Positions 25,549-34,942 of a stretch of 64,000 bases of DNA are shown here, piece by piece; within the stretch, counting starts at the first letter, position 1; each line of letters opens with the position of its first letter. The notes below the pieces were generated by a model. It was not told the origin of the DNA. It was given only the letters and a program-made list of their open reading frames with translations, and ran no database searches. The position numbers and the translations under genes are program-made. This DNA comes from Pseudomonadota bacterium (lineage in GTDB: Bacteria > Desulfobacterota > Desulfobacteria > Desulfobacterales > Desulfolunaceae), in contig JAHIRD010000079.1 in the NCBI GenBank assembly GCA_018818835.1, positions 1-64,000 on the forward strand, written 5' to 3'.

Positions 25549-28500
25549 TTATTCATCTTCAGCCATGAGCTTAACATACTGAACATTCGTGAATTCAACC
25601 TGGCTGTACTGGCTTGATGAATAGGAGGATACGGCATACCCCACATAGAGGGGGGGTGTCAGGGTAATGGCCAAGGCAAAATCCGCAGACCAATTCAAAC
25701 CATCCGTGCTGTAACCCGTAAGCACCTGATTGCTGTCGCTGTCATAGTGGATCCTGACATAGCACCCACTGGCAGACACATCCCCGACACTGACCTCGCT
25801 TCCCACTGTCGTGGCTCCGTTGGGTGTGCTTCGGTACTGGGTCCTGGCCCTAAAGCTGGTGGCTGTATTATAACGCATCAAGCTTGAAAATACATTCCTG
25901 GCATAGGCATTCCGGATATCTTCCCTCACCATCAGGCCGGCCTTGGAATTTTGAACGACAACACCTCCGGTGAATCGTACTTTCGCTATAAATTCAAAGC
26001 CCTCTTCAATTTTATGATAGACAAAATAGCCATTGTCCGGCGTATTGGCCCCTCCACCAAAATCCGACCCCCGTGCCGTGATTGAAAGGGTTCCATCGTT
26101 TGACGAGAACGTCCCATCACCGTTTCCGTAAGCAATGGCACCTGTTTGTGTGCACGTCAGTGCCAGGTCGAACTCACCTGCACTGGAACCGTTTGTGTTA
26201 TCAATCCTGAGATAATGAACCCCCCGTGACAGACCATCCACGTAGATGGGAAAGTCACTGACCTGTAAGGGGACAACAAGGCCTTCCCCCGTATAAAGGG
26301 TGGCCGTAAGATCCCCCACGTTAAAGGGTGCTATACCTGTTACATTAGCGGTCAGATAGGATTCATGTCCCGGAACTTCAAACCCGAAATACCGGGTACC
26401 GTTTCCTGTAATATCCATTCGGGTGGTGCTTTCCGGAAGAACGAATACCCCGTTACTTTCGATGTGGAGATCATAGGTTCCCGTTTCAACACCATCGTAA
26501 CTTCGCACAACCGCAGAATATGTGTGGGGAATACATTCACAATCCAGATTCGGCGTACAATCGGAAGCGGCACCGAACACGCAATTCGGTGTATAGGCGA
26601 TTCTGAAATTCAACCCGTCACCGACTCCGCTGCCATTGTCATTCATGGCAATGGTTCCGCACATATAATTCTTTAGATAGCCGAAGGTATCCACGGGCTC
26701 ATTGCCATCCGATGTATATATTGTCAGCGAGCCTTTGTCCGTTCCCTCGGGGCCGGTGACAAATTTAAAATAATCGCAGTCCCCGGAAATCCCGATATTC
26801 GAATCCACAAATCCGATGCTTGATTCGTCAAAGGTGATGCTGTCTCCGTCCCATACGGAACCGGGTGCATTCCTGTTGACCAGTGTGCCCATACCACATT
26901 CATCCCCATGATCGTCCGATCCGGTAGTATAGTCGATATGGAGTTCATAGTCGCCTGTTTCCTGGGGTGAATAACCACGGACTTTCACATAAAAGGTCCT
27001 GGAAGCGCTGTCCTCCACATAGTACATAAATCCGAAATTGTACCCGTCCGTCCGGTCATAATCCGAATCATCATTGCTCATGACCAGATTAAACATGTTG
27101 CCGGTTTCAAGGAAAAGATAACCGTAGGTGTCGGTTGTACCCGTGGAATAAATCTTCAAAATACCGGGGCCATTGACCGTAAAGGTGTAATAGTCGTAAT
27201 CCCCCGCCAGGTCGACTCCGCCGGTCAGATGGGATGTGGAAGAGGGTGGGTTGGCACCTATGGCCAAAACCCGTGCGTCGGCAAAATCATTTCCCGTGGA
27301 ATCAAGAGCCCCGTCGTCATCTCGACCGACAGTGGTCCCCATGCTGTAGTCAAAGTCATAGTCACCCGTATTCAATGTAAACTCGGGTTTAACGGACAGG
27401 TAATAGTTTTGAAACCCTGTCACATCAAATTCAAGGGTTCCGGAACTTGAATAGGTCAGTCGATTATCATCCTGATCCATGAGATTCAGGATAAGACTCA
27501 AGGACGAATCTCCCACATTTACAGTGAGCCGCCCGCTTACCGAGGGCGTAAATGTATAGTAATCAACATCGCCGGGACTTTCGATAACGCCGCTCTGGGA
27601 TCCTGTATCGCCTGCCATGATTCCCAGGGGCGGATTATTTCCCGGGCAGACCGTGTGGTTGCAGTGATCATCGACCTGCTCAAAGTGGAGAACATAATCC
27701 CCTGTTTTTGGGGATAGTTCATTGGGAACCGTCAGGGCCAATTCAACGGAATACGTTCCAGGGGTAAGCAGAACACCCACATCAGAACCTGCGGAGGCTG
27801 TTTCCGCTTTATCGAGTATTTTAAAATTTTTATTGAAATCATAGTCGGCTTCCAGGTAAAGAGTTGCAAATTGAATCCCGCCAACCGTATCCCCCGGAGT
27901 GAATCCGGAAACGGATTTATATTTGATGACGCCATAGGTATCAGACGTACCGGTGGTGTATATGATAAACCGATTGGGTTCCGTAACCACAAGTTCAAAG
28001 GCATCTGCATCATTGCTGTATTGAAAAGCCGGATTTGCGGCTGTTTCGAGATGCCCGATAATACTGTTGAAGGCACTGTCAAGTTTGGGGGGTTCAGGTT
28101 CGTTCCAGTTGTCCCCGAAGTCGTCAAAATCAACAGAAATCAGATAATCAAGATTTTCTGCAGCGGTGACTTCAATATAATAAATGCCGGGACTCATTTT
28201 TTTTCTGATTCTTCCATCAACAGAAGAGGGCGCGGGTACGTTTTCCCAATACGCGTTATTGGCCGGTGACTGAGAGTCTCCCAAAGCCGCCTGAATACAT
28301 TTATAATAGGTTCCTGCCGGAGACTGAACCATGGCATTGACCAGATAACTTGCCGTATTCAACCATAGGGGAATATTATCCGGGCCCATGGGAAAATCCG
28401 GATTTGCGACCCGGATATCTGAGCCTGTGGCCAAAGGATTTCCATAATAATCCAGCAGCCTGGCTTGTATCTGGCCCGTTGATGCGGCATAATCTGCCAT

Positions 28501-31002
28501 GATATCCAGGGTGCCGTTATACGGGACATCCACACGGAAATAATCCGTTTCCGGGTCTGACCCTATCATGGGACCCACATGGCCCACCCTGGGATAAAAA
28601 TACAACCGGGCATCGGTTGATGACACAATTTGCCAGGGGCTTAAAAGGGTTGCCAGTTGTCTGTAATTTGCATGATCGTCCGAAACGGCCGTAAACGACA
28701 GGCTGACATCATATTCAAACGGTGTGGTATGGCTGTTCAGGGCAGATACACGAAGATAGTAGCGTCCAGGTGACACAAAAAACGGCGCTTCATCAGTCTC
28801 ACTGACCATGGCGGCTGTAATCACATAGTTACCACTGACCGGCATTTGGCTTGCCCCATTATCCACGATTTTCTCATTCAGTGAATTATAGATATCTATC
28901 TTGGCGTTTTCACCGGCAACACACCCCGAGGTCTCGGCGCTGATGGTTCCGGGGCTTACAATATCAAAAAAATATTTATCCCTGTCTCCGGGAATGGTAA
29001 TGGCTCCGGACCGGCTTCCTGTGTCCCCGGACAGAATGATTTCCATGGGTTCTGTTTCATCCAGTGGATAATAACGGATATCAAATCCGTAATTAAGAAT
29101 AGCCCCGCTTTCTTCAAAACGATTTCGGTCCACGTTCAGGTAGCATACCGAGGCTGACGGATTCGGATGAATAATCAAAAATGAACCCGATGCTGTATTT
29201 TCGGCGACAACCTGACAGTCCGAATCTTTTAAGAGAACTTCGAGATAATCGGGTTCTGTCTGGCCATAAACATCCCCGTTTACTTGGAATTTAGAGGTGA
29301 TCATCAGGGTACCGGGTACCGAAAAAACCATTTTATAGCAATCTTCGTCATCGTCAAAATCGATGTTTGAAAATATCTCCTGATCGGCATAAGATCCATC
29401 AAAATAGGTATTTGTGATGGTTATATCATCCCCAGGGGACAGTGTGTCGGCAATAGCACAACTGTTGGGGCGATCATCCGTCTGGATTTCCCCAAAAAGG
29501 TTGAAACTCCCTGCCCCAGTGCCTTTGTTGGTCACTGCCAGATAGTAAGGAACATCTTGTTGTGCATAGACATAATCACAATGAAAATCATTCCCGTCAT
29601 CGTCTGCAGTGACAAGGATATCCGCCCGTTGACAACCATCTGCCAGGGAGGCTTTCAAATCAACGCTGGCGTTATCGGACCAGAGCCGCATCACCCCGGA
29701 TACGCTGGGTATGATTCTGTAAAACCTGACCTTCCCGGTCTGAAGCCACGTCCCTGTGGCCTGGACAGTACTGATCTGTTGCTGGGCAGATCCCAGGGAA
29801 ACATCAAACCAATGATTTCCCTCAAGATCAGGTCTGTTATTCACAAGATAACAGTAATTAAACTGATCTGCGCCCAGATCCGGAGCCCGTCCCAGGTAGT
29901 ATGGCCTTTCTTCATCCTCATAATCAAAACCACTGCCGTTTACACCAAGACCGAGGCACGATGAATCCATGCCCAGATGAAAATTCGTTGTTTCCGTAAA
30001 ATTAAGTTCAAAGGTCGTGGCTGGGGGTGGTAAATAACCCGTATAATCAACGTAGACAGCCGCTGGATTATTAAATAAGTTGACGTAAGGGTCTCGTTTG
30101 ACGAGTATCCTGGTGGGTTCATACACCATGGATACCCCACCTCTTAAATAGTCATATGTTCCCCGGATATACGTATTGACAATACTGGGATAGGGCGTCG
30201 TGCCCAAACCTGAATCCGTGCCGTTAACTGCAAAGTCACTGGTGCTCGCCGCGTTGATGATGCAGTTTAATATTGTCATGGGCAAGTTACTTGCCTCTTG
30301 GAATATAAGGTTGTTGTTCGAGCTGTTGTTCGTCAGGGTACAGTTGACAAGGTTCGCCGGATTACTGTCCAGATACATGACATCCCCGGAGTTGCTCGCG
30401 TCATTTCCAGTGAATAGACAATTTTTAAAGGTTGGTGAGGCATCACTTTCTGAATAAACAACGCCTCCGCGCCAGGCTGCGTTGCTCCTGAAAACACACG
30501 TGTTGAATACGGGTTTTGATGCATTGGAGATATGGAGCCCCCCGCCGCGATAGGCCGTGGAGTTCCTGATGATGCAGTTTTCCAGGGTTATCGATGTTTG
30601 AATGTTAAAGGCCCCGCCATTCGCGGAGGTGTTTGATGTTCCCCGGGTGCCGATAATGGTGATGTTTTTAATAATTGACCCGAGCTTGTCGGTCGGGCTG
30701 ATATTAAAGGTCGGTGTCGTTGCCACCGCAGCGCCTTGGATAATGCATGCGGACGGTAGACCACTGGCAGAGGTCAAGGTCAATGCCTTTGCCCCGAAAC
30801 TGAGATTGCCGGTCGTATATGTCCCATCGTCCAAAATAATGGTATCACCGTTTGATCCGGCATCAATGGCAGACTGAATTGTGGGATATAATACTGAGGG
30901 GACGTCCAAGGTTGCGGAATATGTCTCGGATGAAACGAGCAAGACTATCATAAAAACCAATGCAGGATGGCGTAACCGAATCCTGCTGTTAAAAATGACC
31001 AT
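25549..31002 (-). CDS. Giant secreted beta-helix/PPC-repeat protein
   Basis: About 1,817 residues from the ATG at 31002, chosen because GGAGGG stands 6 bases before it (another ATG at 31026 lacks a site). A signal peptide of about 30 residues ends 'SSETYSA'. Residues about 35-320 form a parallel beta-helix-like region ('TIQSAIDAGSNGDTIILDDG', then many short 'LENCIIRNS' turns). Most of the rest consists of repeated ~120-150-residue modules resembling pre-peptidase C-terminal (PPC) domains, each with a 'DYDYYTFTV' or 'DVDYYTFTP' signature and 'LTVN' strands; about ten are visible. The last ~180 residues look like a concanavalin-like/DUF1349 module. No protease motif is evident. A surface or extracellular adhesion or polymer-binding role is likely but not shown. 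Confidence 0.8.
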   Translation of the reverse strand: MVIFNSRIRLRHPALVFMIVLLVSSETYSATLDVPSVLYPTIQSAIDAGSNGDTIILDDGTYTTGNLSFGAKALTLTSASGLPSACIIQGAAVATTPTFNISPTDKLGSIIKNITIIGTRGTSNTSANGGAFNIQTSITLENCIIRNSTAYRGGGLHISNASKPVFNTCVFRSNAAWRGGVVYSESDASPTFKNCLFTGNDASNSGDVMYLDSNPANLVNCTLTNNSSNNNLIFQEASNLPMTILNCIINAASTSDFAVNGTDSGLGTTPYPSIVNTYIRGTYDYLRGGVSMVYEPTRILVKRDPYVNLFNNPAAVYVDYTGYLPPPATTFELNFTETTNFHLGMDSSCLGLGVNGSGFDYEDEERPYYLGRAPDLGADQFNYCYLVNNRPDLEGNHWFDVSLGSAQQQISTVQATGTWLQTGKVRFYRIIPSVSGVMRLWSDNASVDLKASLADGCQRADILVTADDDGNDFHCDYVYAQQDVPYYLAVTNKGTGAGSFNLFGEIQTDDRPNSCAIADTLSPGDDITITNTYFDGSYADQEIFSNIDFDDDEDCYKMVFSVPGTLMITSKFQVNGDVYGQTEPDYLEVLLKDSDCQVVAENTASGSFLIIHPNPSASVCYLNVDRNRFEESGAILNYGFDIRYYPLDETEPMEIILSGDTGSRSGAITIPGDRDKYFFDIVSPGTISAETSGCVAGENAKIDIYNSLNEKIVDNGASQMPVSGNYVITAAMVSETDEAPFFVSPGRYYLRVSALNSHTTPFEYDVSLSFTAVSDDHANYRQLATLLSPWQIVSSTDARLYFYPRVGHVGPMIGSDPETDYFRVDVPYNGTLDIMADYAASTGQIQARLLDYYGNPLATGSDIRVANPDFPMGPDNIPLWLNTASYLVNAMVQSPAGTYYKCIQAALGDSQSPANNAYWENVPAPSSVDGRIRKKMSPGIYYIEVTAAENLDYLISVDFDDFGDNWNEPEPPKLDSAFNSIIGHLETAANPAFQYSNDADAFELVVTEPNRFIIYTTGTSDTYGVIKYKSVSGFTPGDTVGGIQFATLYLEADYDFNKNFKILDKAETASAGSDVGVLLTPGTYSVELALTVPNELSPKTGDYVLHFEQVDDHCNHTVCPGNNPPLGIMAGDTGSQSGVIESPGDVDYYTFTPSVSGRLTVNVGDSSLSLILNLMDQDDNRLTYSSSGTLEFDVTGFQNYYLSVKPEFTLNTGDYDFDYSMGTTVGRDDDGALDSTGNDFADARVLAIGANPPSSTSHLTGGVDLAGDYDYYTFTVNGPGILKIYSTGTTDTYGYLFLETGNMFNLVMSNDDSDYDRTDGYNFGFMYYVEDSASRTFYVKVRGYSPQETGDYELHIDYTTGSDDHGDECGMGTLVNRNAPGSVWDGDSITFDESSIGFVDSNIGISGDCDYFKFVTGPEGTDKGSLTIYTSDGNEPVDTFGYLKNYMCGTIAMNDNGSGVGDGLNFRIAYTPNCVFGAASDCTPNLDCECIPHTYSAVVRSYDGVETGTYDLHIESNGVFVLPESTTRMDITGNGTRYFGFEVPGHESYLTANVTGIAPFNVGDLTATLYTGEGLVVPLQVSDFPIYVDGLSRGVHYLRIDNTNGSSAGEFDLALTCTQTGAIAYGNGDGTFSSNDGTLSITARGSDFGGGANTPDNGYFVYHKIEEGFEFIAKVRFTGGVVVQNSKAGLMVREDIRNAYARNVFSSLMRYNTATSFRARTQYRSTPNGATTVGSEVSVGDVSASGCYVRIHYDSDSNQVLTGYSTDGLNWSADFALAITLTPPLYVGYAVSSYSSSQYSQVEFTNVQYVKLMAEDE

Positions 31003-31457
31003 ACGACTCCCTCCGAAATGTTCCATCAGCAGGACAATGCTGGACCGCCATCAACCGCTTGGACCATAAAAAAACAACGCATTTTGAATCAAAGAACACA
31101 GGCCCTTAGTCCCTTTATTTATGAGAGACAGAATAAAGCCCTTCGCCAGGACATCTAAGCGATTCACTCTGATTTCAAAACCTTGCTTTTTTTACGTTCG
31201 TCCAATCGGCAAGCGCAAAAAACCAATAAACAATGTTTACTTAACATAAACATAATTAAAAGTAATCGCCAATCGCTCAAAACATGATTTAGGGCTGCTG
31301 GAAATATGATTTTTCCGACTGTATAAACACTGGGCTCTAAAAACGCAAGACTCCCTTGAGGCAGGCCCGAAAGCCTAACCTTTTTGGGAACCCTGTTTTT
31401 AAATCGATTGATTCAGTTGTGGGCCATCCGGATAAAGCTCCGGCTCAAAGATTCTCC
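31003..31457. other. Non-coding gap upstream of the giant secreted protein gene
   Basis: No gene is supported on either strand. It should contain the promoter of the 1,817-residue protein gene (minus strand), but no consensus box stood out. A weak hairpin 'aggcccgaaagcct' lies at about 31363. The reading frame after the TetR-like stop does not continue in any frame. Confidence 0.5.
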
Positions 31458-31814
31458 CTAAAAAGAAACTGCACCGGCCCGGTGGTATTCCCTGACCGGA
31501 GTGTCCCCGGCAGGGTCCATCATGAGCTTTTGCTGAAGTGCTTTGGCATCCTCTGTGTCAATCCTGATGATGGACCTGAAGATGTCAATAATGTTTTTTT
31601 CATCCCTGATCATCAGCTCACGGACAATCGCCTCCCGGTCTTCAAAATAGAAGTAGATGTTCCCCGCCGACATCCCGGCTTCCGTGGCAATATCCCTCAT
31701 GCTGATTTTGAAAATGGATTTTTTTTTGAAAAGTTTTGCCGTGGCATCCAGAATAATTTCCTTTCTGGCATTTCGTGCATCTTCGCGTAGCTCATCAAAT
31801 GTTTTTTTAGACAT
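31458..31814 (-). CDS. Short TetR-like regulator, probably truncated
   Basis: The 118-residue protein has a complete TetR-type DNA-binding domain: 'ILDATAKLFKKKSIFKISMRDIATEAGMSAG' spans the helix-turn-helix (about residues 21-51), with 'NIYFYFEDREAIVRELM' as the following recognition helix and linker. TetR proteins usually have ~190-210 residues; here the ligand-binding domain stops after about 50 residues and ends in an unrelated-looking tail. Downstream bases in the other frames do not restore it, so the gene seems cut by deletion rather than a single frameshift. GGGGGAA precedes the ATG. It is divergent from the NarL-type regulator. Confidence 0.75.
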   Translation of the reverse strand: MSKKTFDELREDARNARKEIILDATAKLFKKKSIFKISMRDIATEAGMSAGNIYFYFEDREAIVRELMIRDEKNIIDIFRSIIRIDTEDAKALQQKLMMDPAGDTPVREYHRAGAVSF

Positions 31815-32059
31815 AGTTCCCCCAAATTAAATGTGTCAATCCACTGATACTGTTGACATGCCCGGCCCCCCCAAGGGCCCCAATTGCAACTACCGCAAAA
31901 ACTGACATGTTCATGTTTCAGGCATTAAAACAAAAAGCGCACACCAAATTATATTTCATCAAACACAAAACACTGATCATCATCAGAACAACACATCACT
32001 TCCATACCCATGAAGGGAGAGCCTCATCCCATTCCCCGTTCCGGTTTACATGCGACACG

Positions 32060-32110
32060 AAGTGTGTTAGATAGTGAAGCAGAATTTTATCATTATATTA
32101 TAACACACTT
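32060..32110. promoter_or_regulatory. 10-bp inverted repeat, candidate operator
   Basis: AAGTGTGTTA (32060-32069) and TAACACACTT (32101-32110) are perfect inverse copies 31 bases apart, lying just before the response regulator start at 32125 and within the divergent gap to the TetR-like gene. The spacing, about four helical turns centre to centre, fits two facing protein sites. Otherwise the 31815-32124 gap shows no gene. Confidence 0.55.
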
Positions 32111-32124
32111 TCCGGATAATATCT

Positions 32125-32787
32125 ATGGGTTCATTGAGTATCAGAGTCATTCTTGCTGATGACCATATTGTCACCCGTTCAGGCATCAAAGTCCTCCTCG
32201 AGTGTGACAGCCGTATGACCGTCTGTGCTGAAGCTTCCAGTGGACGGGAAGCATCAAAATTATGCCTGGAACTTAGCCCTGATGTGGTGATTATGGATAT
32301 CAGCATGCCCGATTTAAATGGCATGGAAGCCACACGTCAGATCCTTAGCACCAACCCGGGAATCAGGGTGATTGCCCTGTCCATGCACGCTCACAGACGT
32401 TACATTTCCGGCATGCTCAAGGCCGGAGCCGTGGGTTATCTTCTAAAGACATGCTCGTTTGAAGAACTCGTTTGCGCCATCACAACAGTTGTGGAAAATA
32501 AAACCTATTTGAGCCCGTCAATTGCCGAAACCGTTGTCAAAGACTACCTGAACTCATCATCGGTAGACCAGATGTCCCGTACGGCAGATCTTACCGGTCG
32601 AGAAAAGGAAGTGCTTCAACTGATTTCGGAAGGGGTACCCACCAGGGAAATTGCGAAACGTCTTTTTGTCAGCGAGTCTACCATCAACACACACCGCCGG
32701 CAGATCATGGAAAAACTTAACATTCACAGCGTTGCCAGACTGACAAAGTTCGCCATCCAGGAAGGTTTGACCCTGCTTGAAGGCTGA
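32125..32787 (+). CDS. NarL/FixJ-type response regulator
   Basis: A 220-residue two-component regulator. The receiver domain (1-125) has the acidic pair 'ADDH' (D12/D13), the phospho-acceptor D58 in 'VVIMDISMPDLNG', and the lysine in 'YLLKTCS'. The C-terminal LuxR-type helix-turn-helix (about 150-215) reads 'LTGREKEVLQLISEG' and 'REIAKRLFVSESTINTHRRQ'. All phosphorylation residues are present, so it should be controlled by a kinase, most likely the convergently transcribed histidine kinase 42 bases downstream. The likely operator at 32060-32110 lies just ahead of its start. Its target genes are unknown. Confidence 0.92.
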   Translation: MGSLSIRVILADDHIVTRSGIKVLLECDSRMTVCAEASSGREASKLCLELSPDVVIMDISMPDLNGMEATRQILSTNPGIRVIALSMHAHRRYISGMLKAGAVGYLLKTCSFEELVCAITTVVENKTYLSPSIAETVVKDYLNSSSVDQMSRTADLTGREKEVLQLISEGVPTREIAKRLFVSESTINTHRRQIMEKLNIHSVARLTKFAIQEGLTLLEG

Positions 32788-32828
32788 TTTTATACCCCCT
32801 CACAAACGTTCCTTCATAGTACATGTAT

Positions 32829-33737
32829 TTAAACGTGCCGGTCAAGAGGGAAATCAATTTTTATACGAGTGCCTTGGGAAAGCTTGGACTCCACATGCAC
32901 GTCACCGCCATGGTGTTTGATTCGTTCAATGGCGGACCAAAGTCCGAGTCCATAACTCCTGTTTTCTTTTTTTACTACTGATTCCAGGTCAAAGCCCACC
33001 CCGTTATCACCAACCTCTATATGCAACGTGTTGTGGATAAGCTTTATATGGACCCAAGCCTGATCAGCCTGACTGTGTTTGACCACATTCAACACACATT
33101 CCCTAACAGACTGAAAAAGAAGAATACGTGCATCCATGGAAAGGGGCTTGGGTTTCAAATCATCCCTAAAAGCCATCGTGATTCCATGGTCTTTTCCCAT
33201 TTGTTCGCAAAGCCAGTCAAGGGCAGCTTCAAGACCATCATCATAGAGAATCTGGGGACTGATATCAAAAGTCAGGGAGCGCGTATCGTCAATGGCCTGA
33301 TCAATCATTTGGACAACGTGATCAAGGATGGGCCCGGAGGAATTCTGAGATCGAAAAAGATCAAGTTTTTTCCGGGAAAGAGCAAGATTCTGGCCAATCC
33401 GGTCATGAATATCCATGGCAATTTTCCGTCTTTCCCGTTCTCCGGCCAGAAGAAGTTCCGATGACATCTGCTGTATCTCTTTTCTCAAATGGAATAACTC
33501 ACTAAGGTGTTTTCTGCGTTGGTGCAGCAATAGGATAAGGCCCAGAGAAAAAATCCCGAAAAGTATCAGGCCCACTGAAACGAAGCCCCATTCAGGCTGG
33601 GGGCTTAAGATCCCCATGCCCGGAAGAACAAACAGAATAATAATAAAGGGGGCGGTTAGAAGAACAATGAGGGTGAGCACCATTTCAAGGCATTTTTTCC
33701 AACAGATTCTCCCATTGTATTTATTCCCTTTTATCAC
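32829..33737 (-). CDS. NarL-partner type sensor histidine kinase
   Basis: A 302-residue membrane kinase. Two predicted membrane segments lie at about residues 19-42 and 48-68, with almost no periplasmic loop between them, so sensing probably happens in or near the membrane. The HisKA_3 dimerisation helix has the phospho-acceptor in 'MDIHDRIGQNLALSRKKL'. The ATPase domain has 'VVKHSQADQ' (N-box with the Asn replaced), 'GDNGVGFD' (G1) and 'GLGLWSAIERI' (G2). The start codon is GTG at 33737; an ATG at 33683 is a possible alternative. It faces the response regulator gene tail to tail, an uncommon arrangement for a cognate pair. Confidence 0.88.
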   Translation of the reverse strand: MIKGNKYNGRICWKKCLEMVLTLIVLLTAPFIIILFVLPGMGILSPQPEWGFVSVGLILFGIFSLGLILLLHQRRKHLSELFHLRKEIQQMSSELLLAGERERRKIAMDIHDRIGQNLALSRKKLDLFRSQNSSGPILDHVVQMIDQAIDDTRSLTFDISPQILYDDGLEAALDWLCEQMGKDHGITMAFRDDLKPKPLSMDARILLFQSVRECVLNVVKHSQADQAWVHIKLIHNTLHIEVGDNGVGFDLESVVKKENRSYGLGLWSAIERIKHHGGDVHVESKLSQGTRIKIDFPLDRHV

Positions 33738-33777
33738 TATATTTTACCCTGAATGCACAGACGATTCAAGCCATGGT

Positions 33778-34872
33778 TCAGTTACTATTGAAATGGGGGT
33801 TTTCGCCTTCACCGACTTTTGTTCGGTCGCTTTGGCCCTGGATACTCGAGTATTTGCCTTTTGCGCTGTTTTTCGCCCCCCCTGTGATCGTGGCATAGTC
33901 GCCACTGGCGGAATTATTGTTACCGCCCATAACCGATGCGTATTTCCCATCAATTTCATTATTGAAACCAGTCACAATCCCGCCGTAGGATGAATAGTTG
34001 TTCTTGCTGCCCACCACGATATTATGGGATCCTTCCCGTGAATCATTGGCTCGGGATTCATTATAGCCCACAATAAGATTCCCCAGTCCATTGGCCAAAG
34101 GGGTCGACCCTTTTCCGTTGACGATCTGAACATTCACATTGCTGAATAAAATAGTCTCATTTTTACGGCTGACACCGCCCAGAATATGTGACAACGCAGC
34201 CACGGTTTTTTCCAACTGAGCGATTCGGTTTTCAAGTTTTGAAATCGTACCATGCACCATCCTGTCAAGCTCAGCATCACGGACGATTCCTGCAGGAATA
34301 ACAGACTCGGAAAGGGTTCCTCCAACGATGGACTTGGCGTTATGGGTATGTCCGATATCAGCCTTGCTGAGCAGGGCCTTTTCCATACCCGAGCGCATGA
34401 AGCCGGGCTTGCAATCCTCAATACCCATTTCCTGGTAACTTGCATACAAGGTATTGAGAGTCATATCGTCATAATTCTTCAGATCATTGGGCCCCACCCA
34501 TGACAAATAGGTTGTATTGGGAAATGAAATTCCGTTGTCAGCATTGGTTTCAAAAAGAACTGAGAAGACGGCTTTTTTCCGGGGCATGATCTGGGCCTGG
34601 AAAGACACGGATATATATTTTTCATTCATGGGGTCGTAACTGATGGGTTTCATGAATTTGATGGTTCGCCTTCGACGAAGCAGCTGCCGTTCAGCAATCA
34701 ACTTTTGGGCTTCTTCAACAACAGGTTTGTTGACTTCTAAATTTTCCATTCCTCCTGGGAAAAGGGAAAATAACTCCTCATAACTGTTTATCGCTTGTGC
34801 CGAAACCGACTGGGTCAGAACCAAACTCAATAAAATGGAAAAAATTAATGTGGAGACGTTTTTTTTGCTCAT
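33778..34872 (-). CDS. Secreted protein with YadA-head-like repeats
   Basis: A 364-residue exported protein. The signal peptide ends 'TQSVSAQA' near residue 27. Residues ~30-200 are unrecognised, then a short coiled-coil-like stretch ('ISKLENRIAQLEKTVAAL') and a C-terminal repeat region of ~14-residue units: 'GSKNNYSSYGGIVTG', 'FNNEIDGKYASVMGG', 'NNNSASGDYATITGG', 'AKNSAKGKYSSIQGQ'. These fit the left-handed beta-roll of YadA-type head domains, usually trimeric. No membrane anchor domain follows, so it is not a complete trimeric autotransporter; it may be a fibre or spore-coat-like surface protein. AAGGGGGAG precedes the ATG. Confidence 0.78.
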   Translation of the reverse strand: MSKKNVSTLIFSILLSLVLTQSVSAQAINSYEELFSLFPGGMENLEVNKPVVEEAQKLIAERQLLRRRRTIKFMKPISYDPMNEKYISVSFQAQIMPRKKAVFSVLFETNADNGISFPNTTYLSWVGPNDLKNYDDMTLNTLYASYQEMGIEDCKPGFMRSGMEKALLSKADIGHTHNAKSIVGGTLSESVIPAGIVRDAELDRMVHGTISKLENRIAQLEKTVAALSHILGGVSRKNETILFSNVNVQIVNGKGSTPLANGLGNLIVGYNESRANDSREGSHNIVVGSKNNYSSYGGIVTGFNNEIDGKYASVMGGNNNSASGDYATITGGAKNSAKGKYSSIQGQSDRTKVGEGENPHFNSN

Positions 34873-34942
34873 ATACTCCCCCTTGAAAATAGTTTCAGCA
34901 CAACCAATACATCAGGGTCTGTTAATAATGCTGTTCACTCAA

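Noticed and set aside
31330-31400. Possible c-di-GMP riboswitch-like folding before the giant secreted protein gene
   Set aside because: Only a weak 4-bp stem is present and the conserved GEMM bases are not found in the right order on either strand.
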